From positions 111,831 through 175,830 of the forward strand of contig NZ_MLJO01000012.1 in NCBI RefSeq assembly GCF_001956915.1: 64,000 nt of DNA, written 5' to 3'. Position 1 is the stretch's first letter, and each line of letters opens with the position of its first letter. Positions 33,552 to 40,423 of this stretch are shown one piece after another. A program made the position numbers and the translations under genes. The stretch comes from Intrasporangium flavum (GTDB lineage: Bacteria; Actinomycetota; Actinomycetes; Actinomycetales; Dermatophilaceae). A model generated the notes under the pieces. That model had not been told where the DNA came from, did not search any database, and saw only the letters and a program-made list of their open reading frames with translations.

Positions 33552-34411
33552 GCGGTGGCGCGCGCCATCGTGTCGCGCACCCAGCCCTGACGGTCCATCG
33601 CCTGGTGCTGCGAGAACCGCAGCACCAGCCACCCGTCGAGGGTCAGCTCGTCGTAGCGCTCGCAGTCGATGTCGATCTGGCGACGGCGGGTGTGGAACTC
33701 GTGGCTGTCGCCCTCGACGACGATGCGCAGGTCGGCGTCGCTCAGGTCGGGATGGATGGTGCGCCCTGCACTCACGACGGGTGCCTGCGGCACGAGGCGT
33801 AGCCCCGCCACGTCGAGGGAGATCGCGCGGAGCACCGACTCGAACGGGTTGGCCGCACGGCCGTCGGCCTCCCGCGCTACCCGTAGGGCTGCAGCGCGAC
33901 CGGCGCGCGGCACGGCATCGGCCGCGGCTAGCAACCGGTCCCGGCTCACCCGGCGGTTTCGGAGTGCGGAGTCGGCCACAGCCAGGGCCTCGTCGAAGGG
34001 CAGCGTCCGCGCACAGTCGATGACGGTGCGCAGTGGTGTCGTCACCTCGCCCCCATGGACGTCCCGTGGGTCGAGGGAGCGCCAGTGCACCTGGCACTCC
34101 TGCTGGTCCTCGGGCCGGACGCGGCGGCCGCGGGGCACCGCCACCTCGGGCCGGGTCGGCTGGGTCTTGAGCGGCAGACGCCACATCGCCGCAGCGCTCC
34201 GACCCACCGCGACGCCGTTGACCCTGCGCACCGCCCGACGGGCGGCGTCCGCGGTGGGCAGGGCGTAGTGGCCGGGCGCGTCGCGCACGAGGATGCCGTC
34301 ACGGACGGCGGCCGAGATCTCGCGTCCGGTGAACCGCGGAGCCAGCTCGGCCCGCCGGGCGACACCGCCGAGGGCCGTCACGAACCGGACGACGGGCACG
34401 GGACTGGGCAT
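33485..34411 (-). CDS. AbiEi-like antitoxin domain with DUF559-type C-terminus
   Basis: The ATG at 34411 gives 308 aa. The N-terminal part is winged-helix-like (FVTALGGVARRAELAPRFTG, then DGILVRDAPGHYALP), as in type IV AbiEi antitoxins and transcription regulators. The C-terminal ~110 residues look like a DUF559/Vsr-type nuclease fold: HPDLSDADLRIVVEGDSHEFH with an Asp/Glu pair, then RYDELTLDGWLVLRFS. Such proteins are numerous, variable and species-specific in actinobacteria. No AbiEii toxin gene is adjacent. Inverted repeats of one family flank it on both sides, which suggests it moves as a unit. Confidence 0.78.
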   Translation of the reverse strand: MPSPVPVVRFVTALGGVARRAELAPRFTGREISAAVRDGILVRDAPGHYALPTADAARRAVRRVNGVAVGRSAAAMWRLPLKTQPTRPEVAVPRGRRVRPEDQQECQVHWRSLDPRDVHGGEVTTPLRTVIDCARTLPFDEALAVADSALRNRRVSRDRLLAAADAVPRAGRAAALRVAREADGRAANPFESVLRAISLDVAGLRLVPQAPVVSAGRTIHPDLSDADLRIVVEGDSHEFHTRRRQIDIDCERYDELTLDGWLVLRFSQHQAMDRQGWVRDTMARATAFRMTTTIPAVSAGRAWTRRVG

Positions 34412-34471
34412 GGGGGCGACTCTGGCGCACCGGACCGAGCCGCCGAGCGCGTCGTCCACAGCGGTGGCTGC

Positions 34472-34560
34472 GTTCAGGATGACGACCACCGGACGCAGTG
34501 CCAGGGGCGCTCGCGCACGTGATGTACGGCGTCGGCCGGATGGTGGTCGTCATCCTGAAC
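34472..34560. repeat. 89-bp inverted-repeat element, right copy
   Basis: Arms GTTCAGGATGACGACCACC (34472-34490) and its exact complement (34542-34560) form a perfect 19-bp inverted repeat around a ~50-bp centre. The arms match the left copy at 33464-33551, and the right arms of both are preceded by GCCGGA. It lies in the 201-bp gap upstream of the AbiEi-like gene. Confidence 0.9.
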
Positions 34561-34612
34561 AGTCGGTCCCGGTGGCGCGCGGCCGGGGTGGTGGTGGTCG
34601 CGGGCGGGTGGG

Positions 34613-34831
34613 TCAGCCGGGGACGACGGAGAGCAGGAGCGTCGCGAACCAGGTCAGGGCACCGACGACGAGCAGGAAGATGCCGATGATGGCGACGTTG
34701 CCCGCCCCCTCGGCGCCCTGGGTCGCAGCGGCGCGTCGCCGCCTCCGGCCGACCACGACGAGCACCGTTCCGGCAACGAGCCACACGAGCCCGATGAGGA
34801 CGCCCGCGAGAACGCCTGCGTCCCAACGCAT
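34613..34831 (-). CDS. Small two-helix membrane protein
   Basis: The 72-aa product has two transmembrane helices (LAGVLIGLVWLVAGTVLVVVG and IIGIFLLVVGALTWFATLLLSVV) joined by a basic and Ala/Gly-rich loop (RRRRRAAATQGAEG). I know no family for it. The codon use and helix pattern fit a real gene, but nothing shows a function. The gene upstream on the same strand begins 31 nt away. Confidence 0.6.
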   Translation of the reverse strand: MRWDAGVLAGVLIGLVWLVAGTVLVVVGRRRRRAAATQGAEGAGNVAIIGIFLLVVGALTWFATLLLSVVPG

Positions 34832-34861
34832 CCGGTGTACCTCTGCTTCAGCAGCCGCCGG

Positions 34862-35218
34862 TCACGCCCACAGGGCCGCGACGCCGACGTTGACGACCGC
34901 GCCGCCACCAGCGACGTCGAGGAAGGTGCCGGCGTCCTCGCCGCGCTTGGAGCGGGCGTGGCCGATCTCGGCCATCGCGGCCACGACGAGGGCGATGAGG
35001 AGCTTGACGGCGATCTTCGTGTTGTTGACCGTGTGCTCGTCGTCCTTGATCGCCGAGGCGATGCCGACGAGGAGGACACCGGTGACGATCTGGGCCCGGG
35101 CTCCCCACACGACCGGCGCGATGACCGTGCGCCCCGAGCGGACGGCAATCCAGCCGCCGACGATGGCGGCCATGCCGAGCAGGTGGAGCACGACGAGGAG
35201 GTTGTAGACGAGGTCCAT
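34862..35218 (-). CDS. Four-helix membrane protein, unknown function
   Basis: The 118-aa product has helices LVYNLLVVLHLLGMAAIVGGW, ARAQIVTGVLLVGIAS, KIAVKLLIALVVAAMAEIG and a C-terminal Gly/Ala/Val-rich segment; the layout is like small heme- or copper-type membrane proteins, with one histidine in the first helix (VLHLLGM). I do not name a family. ATG 35218 is favoured over 35227 because a TAGGAT hexamer lies 7 nt upstream, in the stop codon of the NUDIX gene. Confidence 0.65.
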   Translation of the reverse strand: MDLVYNLLVVLHLLGMAAIVGGWIAVRSGRTVIAPVVWGARAQIVTGVLLVGIASAIKDDEHTVNNTKIAVKLLIALVVAAMAEIGHARSKRGEDAGTFLDVAGGGAVVNVGVAALWA

Positions 35219-35231
35219 GGCGGTCATCCTA
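35219..35231 (-). promoter_or_regulatory. Leaderless -10 box made from a stop codon, before the small membrane gene
   Basis: TAGGAT on the minus strand (35226-35231) starts with the TAG stop of the NUDIX gene, and the ATG at 35218 follows after 7 nt. Confidence 0.55.
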
Positions 35232-35945
35232 CGGAGCGTCGTAGTCGCGGTGCGCGAGGGCCCGGAGCGCGTCGAGCCGACGCCACGACGAGGTCAGCGG
35301 CAGCCCGTCGAGCTCGTGCGGCGCGAACCACCGCGCGTCCGCAGTCGTGCCGCCGATGTCGTGGACGACCGGGTCACCGGGCGACGGGCAGGTGGCCGCG
35401 TAGACGATGCGCACGGCGTGGAAGTCCTCGACGACGCCCGAGGGCGCGCGGCCGAACCAGTGCGAGGACTGCACCGCGACGAGGTCGCCGAGCTCGACGC
35501 GCTGGCCGGTCTCCTCCCACACCTCGCGGTGCAGGCCGTCGACGGGAGCCTCGCCCTCGTCGAGGCCGCCGCCGGGCAGGCCCCACTCCCCCTCGACGTT
35601 GGTGAGGTTGGTGAACTCGGTGAGCAGCACGCCGCGCGCGCTCGTGACGACGGCGTACGCCGCGACGCGCTGGTGCGGCACCGCGGGATCACCGACGCGC
35701 ACGTCCGGGTCGCGGAAGACGGTCTCCGGGGGCGGTACGTCACCGACGAGCGGGCTTGTGCGGTAGGCGATCTCGAGCGCGCCGTCGGCGGCCATCGACG
35801 ACGCGACCGGCACCTCGACCGCCCAGCCCGCCAGGCCGAGCACGTGCACGGGGTCGGCGCCGTGGTGCAGCGGCTCCGACGCCACGCGCTCCCCCGACGC
35901 AGCCAGCGCGACGACGCGGATGCCGCCGGGGACGTTGGTCCTCAT
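35229..35945 (-). CDS. NUDIX hydrolase
   Basis: The 238-aa protein has a complete Nudix box, GGLDEGEAPVDGLHREVWEE TG (spread over ~124-147), with the Gx5Ex7REVxEExG spacing. The first ~90 residues form an extra N-terminal domain of unknown fold (GLAGWAVEVPVASSM), absent in the simplest members. It should hydrolyse a nucleoside-diphosphate-linked substrate; specificity is not readable. Its ATG overlaps the glycosyltransferase stop (ATGA), so the two are translated together. Confidence 0.9.
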   Translation of the reverse strand: MRTNVPGGIRVVALAASGERVASEPLHHGADPVHVLGLAGWAVEVPVASSMAADGALEIAYRTSPLVGDVPPPETVFRDPDVRVGDPAVPHQRVAAYAVVTSARGVLLTEFTNLTNVEGEWGLPGGGLDEGEAPVDGLHREVWEETGQRVELGDLVAVQSSHWFGRAPSGVVEDFHAVRIVYAATCPSPGDPVVHDIGGTTADARWFAPHELDGLPLTSSWRRLDALRALAHRDYDAP

Positions 35946-37069
35946 CGGCGCACCAGCCCGACGGCGCGCTCGTACTCGGCCACCGCGAGCCGGGCCACCC
36001 GCGACCACTCCTGCGCCGGCGGTTCGGCGAGGTTGCGGGCCCGCATCCGGGCCACCTCGGCGGGGTCGCGCGCCAGGTCGGCGATGGCCACCGCCATGGC
36101 GTCGTCGCTGTCGACGACGCGTCCGTTGACGCCGTCGGTGACGAACTCGCCGACGCCGGAACCCTGCCGGCCGATGACCGGCAGCCCGACGGTGCGGGCC
36201 TCGAGGGCGGCGATGCCGAACGACTCGAGGCGCGCCGGCGACAGGTAGACGTCGGAGGCGGCATACCGCGCACGCAGCTCCTCGCGCGTGACGCGTCCCG
36301 GCAGGTGCACCCAGTCGAGGCCGTGGTCGCGCACGTACCGCTCGACGCGCCCGCGGTCGGGCCCCTCGCCGAGCACCGTCAGCTCGAGCGAGCCGGGGCC
36401 GGCGAGGGCGGCGGCACGCTCGACGAGCGCCACGAGCGCGGCCGGACGCTTGCGCGCGGCCAGGCGCGTCGCGGTGACGAGGCGCAGCGGTCCCGGTGCG
36501 CGCTCGCCCGGGTCGCCGACCGCCCAGCGGGCGACGTCGATGCCGTTGGGCAGCACCCCGACGTGCACCCCGTCGCCGACGAGCCGGCGCAGCGGCTCGG
36601 CGGCCACCTCGGAGACCGCCGACATCGCGACGCCGCGCGCCGCCCACCGCCGGACGAACCCGGCCACCCCGAAGGCCGGCGCGACGCCGGCGAGCATGCA
36701 GTGCCACGTCATCGCCGTCGGCAGCCCAAGGCCCACGGTGACGCGGGTGCAGTCCCACGCGAACGGGGACACGACGCCGGTCTGGACGTGCGCGACGTCG
36801 AAGCCGCCCTCGACGAGCCGCCGGCGCAGCTCCTTGGGGGCCCACGGGTTGACGGGCAGCTCCCACGGCATCCGGGCGGCGAGGCGGTGCACCGGCACGC
36901 CGTCGACGACGGTGACCTCCCCGTGCATCTGCCCCTCGGCCCCGCGGGTCGCCGTGAACGCCTCGACCTCGTGGCCGAGCGCGAGCAGCTGCTGGGCGAG
37001 GTCGTGGGTCTGCACCTCGATGCCGCCGAGCCGCGGCAGGTAACAGTCGGACAGCAGCGCCACCTTCAC
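35942..37069 (-). CDS. GT4 family glycosyltransferase
   Basis: The 375-aa GT-B enzyme begins MKVALLSDCYLPRLGGIEVQ, has the acceptor-domain VAHVQTGVVSPFAWDC, the hinge VLPNGIDVARW and the donor-binding E-x7-E block (SPARLESFGIAALEARTVGLPVI) near residue 290. It resembles mannosyl- and PIMB-like transferases that glycosylate lipids or small thiols. It diverges from an MshB-like deacetylase, and the GT4 plus deacetylase pairing recalls mycothiol synthesis (MshA, MshB), but MshA identity is not claimed. GTG 37069. Confidence 0.88.
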   Translation of the reverse strand: MKVALLSDCYLPRLGGIEVQTHDLAQQLLALGHEVEAFTATRGAEGQMHGEVTVVDGVPVHRLAARMPWELPVNPWAPKELRRRLVEGGFDVAHVQTGVVSPFAWDCTRVTVGLGLPTAMTWHCMLAGVAPAFGVAGFVRRWAARGVAMSAVSEVAAEPLRRLVGDGVHVGVLPNGIDVARWAVGDPGERAPGPLRLVTATRLAARKRPAALVALVERAAALAGPGSLELTVLGEGPDRGRVERYVRDHGLDWVHLPGRVTREELRARYAASDVYLSPARLESFGIAALEARTVGLPVIGRQGSGVGEFVTDGVNGRVVDSDDAMAVAIADLARDPAEVARMRARNLAEPPAQEWSRVARLAVAEYERAVGLVRR

Positions 37070-37103
37070 GGGTCACACTCTGTCATGGGCCAAGATGGGG
37101 CCG

Positions 37104-37925
37104 ATGCCGCACACACTGGTCGCCTTCCACGCCCACCCCGACGACGAGGCCCTGCTCACCTCGGGCACCATGGCGCGCGCCGCCGCCGAGGGGCACCGCG
37201 TCGTGGTCGTCGTGGCCACCGACGGCGAGCTCGGCCTCGCGGCCAGCGAGTTCACCGGTGAGGGCCGGCTCGCCGCCACCCGCATGGACGAGCTGCGCGA
37301 GAGCGCCCGCGCCCTCGGCGTCGCCCGCGTCGAGCACCTCGGCTACGCCGACAGCGGCCTCGGCCCGGACGTCGCCCCCGACCCGCCCGGCGCGACGCGG
37401 TTCGTGCGCGCCGACGTCGAGGAGGCCGCGACGCGCCTGGCCGCCATCCTGCGCGAGGAGGACGCCGACGTCCTGCTGCACTACGAACCGAACGGCGGTT
37501 ACGGCCACCCCGACCACAAGAAGGTCCACGAGGTCGGCGCCCGCGCCGCCGAGATCGCCGGCACGCCGAAGGTGCTCGAGGCCACCGTGCCGCGCGACAC
37601 GATCTGCCGGGCCATCGACCTCGCCGCGAAGGTCTACCGGTTCCCGCCCGAGTTCGACCGCTCGAGCTTCGACCGGGCGTTCTCGGCCCGCAACGAGATC
37701 ACCCACCGCATCAGCGTCCGCCGGCACATCGCGGCCAAGCGCGCCTCGATGCGCGCCCACGCCTCCCAGGCGAGCGCTGACGGGGGCGCCGACCGGACGC
37801 TCGCCGCGTTCCTGCGCATCCCCCGCCCGCTCTACGACCTCGTCTTCGGGCGGGAGTGGTTCGTCGACCGGTCGCTCCCGCCGGGCAGCCCGGTGCGGCG
37901 CGACGTCTTCGACGGCCTCGGCTGA
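37104..37925 (+). CDS. PIG-L/LmbE-family deacetylase (MshB/Mca-like)
   Basis: The 273-aa zinc enzyme has the hallmark AHPDDEA (HPDDE at 11-15), DGELG and a second His block YGHPDHKKVHEVG (~134-146). Family members remove N-acetyl groups from GlcNAc-inositol (MshB) or cut mycothiol conjugates (Mca). The adjacent divergent GT4 gene suggests a sugar-linked substrate. ATG 37104 is chosen because CAAGAT lies 7 nt upstream; ATG 37095 is the alternative. Confidence 0.88.
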   Translation: MPHTLVAFHAHPDDEALLTSGTMARAAAEGHRVVVVVATDGELGLAASEFTGEGRLAATRMDELRESARALGVARVEHLGYADSGLGPDVAPDPPGATRFVRADVEEAATRLAAILREEDADVLLHYEPNGGYGHPDHKKVHEVGARAAEIAGTPKVLEATVPRDTICRAIDLAAKVYRFPPEFDRSSFDRAFSARNEITHRISVRRHIAAKRASMRAHASQASADGGADRTLAAFLRIPRPLYDLVFGREWFVDRSLPPGSPVRRDVFDGLG

Positions 37926-38020
37926 CGCCGCTGCTTCGGCCTCTCCCCAGCCCCGACGCCGCGGTGTGAGTCCCGTCGCGCCCGCCCGCCGGGGCTGCCA
38001 GGCCGCACGAGAATGGAGGG

Positions 38021-40414
38021 GTGAGGTGGCGTCGACGCGTACCCACGCTCTTCTTCCTCGCCTCCGCGGCCCTGATGGGCGGCGGTGCCATCGTCGCCGT
38101 GGCCGGGGCGCGCACCGGGTCGGACGCCTGGGGTGAGGTCGCCGGCGGGCTGTGGGTCGCCGCCACGGTCCTCGGACTGGTCGTGTCCGGCTGGACGACG
38201 GTGCGGGCCCTGCTCGCGCGGCGCGCGAGCGTCGACGTCGTGGCCGTGCTCGCCCTCGCCGGTGCTCTCTGGGTCGGTGAGGCCTTCGCCGGGGCGATGA
38301 TCACCTTCATGCTCGCGAGCGGGCAGCTGCTCGAGGCCCGCGCCGCGGCCCGGGCCGACCGCGACCTGCGCCTGCTCGTGGAGCGCACACCCCGCACGGC
38401 CCGGCGCCGCGGCTCGACCTCCGTCGACGTCGTGCCCGTCGAGCAGGTGTCCCGTGGCGACGTGCTCGTCGTGGGCACCGGGGAGGTCGTGCCGGTGGAC
38501 GGCCGGGTGCTCGGGCCCGCCAGCCTCGACGAGTCCGCCCTGACCGGGGAGCCGATGCCGGTGGAGCGCCCCGCGGGCGACGACGTCCGCAGCGGCGTCG
38601 TCAACGCCGGCCCGCCCGTCGACCTCGTCGCGACGACGCTCGCGGCCGACTCGACGTACGCCCACGTCGTCCGTCTCGTCGAGCAGGCCCAGGCGTCGTC
38701 GGCGCCGCTCGTGCGCACCGCGGACCGGTTCGCGGCGCTCTTCGTGCCGCTGACGCTGCTCGTCGCCGGCCTCGCCTGGTGGCTCGGTGGGACGCCGGTG
38801 CGGGCCGTGGCGGTGCTCGTCGTGGCGACGCCGTGCCCGCTGCTGCTGGCCGCGCCGGTGGCCGTCATGTCCGGGGTGTCGCGCGCCGCGCGGGTCGGGG
38901 TCGTGGTCAAGGGCGGTGCCGCGCTCGAAGGGCTCGCCGCCGGGCAGGTCATGCTCTTCGACAAGACCGGCACCCTGACGCGGGGTCGCCCCGAGGTCAC
39001 GTCGGTCGTCGTGCCGCCGCCCGCGGCCGGCAACGAGCCTGCCGCGTCGACAGGGCCCGACGCGTCGACTGAGGCCGATGTCGTCCGCCTCGCCGCGTCG
39101 CTCGACCAGGTGTCGCCGCACCCGCTCGCGAGCGCCGTCGTCGGCGCCGCCCGGGCCCGCGCGCTGCCGCTGACGCTGCCCACCGGCGTCCGCGAGGTGC
39201 ACGGCTACGGCCTCGAGGGACGCGTCGAGGGTCACGTCGTGCGGCTCGGCAAGGCCGCGTGGACCGTCGGTGCCGACGTGCCGGGGTGGGTCGCGCAGGC
39301 GCGGCGTCGGGCGGCCCTCGACGGCTGCCTCACGGTCTTCGCCTCGGTCGACGGCAGGCCGGCGGCCGTGTTCCTCCTCGAGGACCCGGTCCGCGAGGAC
39401 GCCCCGCGCATGCTCGCGGCGCTGCGCGAGGCCGGCATCACCCGGACCGTCCTCGTGACCGGCGACCGGAGCGACGTCGCCGAGACCGTCGGGCGGGTCG
39501 TCGGCGTCGACGCCGTCCTGGCCGACCACGACCCGGCCGCCAAGCTCGAGGCGATCCGCGCCGAGTCGGCGCGGGCCCGCACCGTCATGGTCGGCGACGG
39601 CGTCAACGACGCCCCGGCGCTGGCGGCGGCGGGCGTCGGTGTCGCGCTCGCGGCCCGGGGCGCGACGGCGTCCTCGGAGGCCGCCGACGTCGTGCTCACC
39701 GTCGACCGCGTCGACCGGCTCGCCGACGCCATCCTCATCGCGCGCCGGTCGCGGCGGATCGCCCTCGAGGCGATCGGCGTCGGGATGGGCCTGTCGGTCC
39801 TCGCCATGGGCGCTGCCGCGGCGGGCCTGCTCGCGCCGGCCGCGGGCGCCGTGCTCCAGGAGGGCATCGACGTGCTCGCCATCGCCATCGCCCTGCGGGT
39901 GCTGCTGCCGGGCCGGATGCACACCGTGCCGATGTCCGAGGCCGACGTGGCCACGGCTCAGCGGCTGCGCGAGGGGCACGCGGTGGCGCTCACGGCCGTG
40001 GAGTCGATCCGCACCGTCGCCGACGGGCTCGACCGCCACGACCCCGACGTCGCACCGGTCGTCGCGCTGCTGGCCCGGCTCCGTCGCGACCTCGTGCCGC
40101 ACGAGCGCGCCGACGAGGACGAGCTGATGCCGATCGTGACGCGCGCCCTGGGGGCGCCGGCCGCGCGGGGCCTGCGCCGCACCCACGCCGAGATCGAGCA
40201 GCAGGTCGGCCGGCTGCGCCGCCTCCTCGACGACATCGCCGACGCCGGACGCGTGCGCCCCGAGGACGTCACCGAGCTGCGTCGGCTGCTCTACGGCCTC
40301 TACGCCGTCTGCCGCCTGCACAACGCGCAGGAGGAGGAGGGCGCCTTCGCGCTCGTGCCCCACCCCGCGGGCACGCCTGCGGCACAGGCCGACCCGACGC
40401 CGAAGCGTCCGTGA
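38021..40414 (+). CDS. P1B-5-type metal-transporting ATPase with C-terminal hemerythrin domain
   Basis: The 797-aa pump lacks an N-terminal metal-binding domain. It has the P1B-5 signature TPCPLLLA in the transport helix (~271-278), DKTGTLTRG phosphorylation motif (~313), HP motif in SPHPLAS, and GDGVND. After the last helices, residues ~645-775 form a hemerythrin-like bundle with the ligands EGH, PHERADED, THAEIE and LHNAQEEE. P1B-5 ATPases such as Nia export Ni2+ or Fe2+, and the hemerythrin part is thought to sense iron or redox state. GTG 38021. Confidence 0.92.
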   Translation: MRWRRRVPTLFFLASAALMGGGAIVAVAGARTGSDAWGEVAGGLWVAATVLGLVVSGWTTVRALLARRASVDVVAVLALAGALWVGEAFAGAMITFMLASGQLLEARAAARADRDLRLLVERTPRTARRRGSTSVDVVPVEQVSRGDVLVVGTGEVVPVDGRVLGPASLDESALTGEPMPVERPAGDDVRSGVVNAGPPVDLVATTLAADSTYAHVVRLVEQAQASSAPLVRTADRFAALFVPLTLLVAGLAWWLGGTPVRAVAVLVVATPCPLLLAAPVAVMSGVSRAARVGVVVKGGAALEGLAAGQVMLFDKTGTLTRGRPEVTSVVVPPPAAGNEPAASTGPDASTEADVVRLAASLDQVSPHPLASAVVGAARARALPLTLPTGVREVHGYGLEGRVEGHVVRLGKAAWTVGADVPGWVAQARRRAALDGCLTVFASVDGRPAAVFLLEDPVREDAPRMLAALREAGITRTVLVTGDRSDVAETVGRVVGVDAVLADHDPAAKLEAIRAESARARTVMVGDGVNDAPALAAAGVGVALAARGATASSEAADVVLTVDRVDRLADAILIARRSRRIALEAIGVGMGLSVLAMGAAAAGLLAPAAGAVLQEGIDVLAIAIALRVLLPGRMHTVPMSEADVATAQRLREGHAVALTAVESIRTVADGLDRHDPDVAPVVALLARLRRDLVPHERADEDELMPIVTRALGAPAARGLRRTHAEIEQQVGRLRRLLDDIADAGRVRPEDVTELRRLLYGLYAVCRLHNAQEEEGAFALVPHPAGTPAAQADPTPKRP

Positions 40415-40423
40415 CGCGAGGCG

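Noticed and set aside
33485..34411. A complete AbiE toxin-antitoxin system.
   Set aside because: Only the AbiEi-like side is present; no AbiEii nucleotidyltransferase gene lies next to it.
35942..37925. Calling the GT4 and PIG-L genes mshA and mshB.
   Set aside because: The pairing is suggestive, but in many actinobacteria mshA and mshB are unlinked, and each family has several paralogues.
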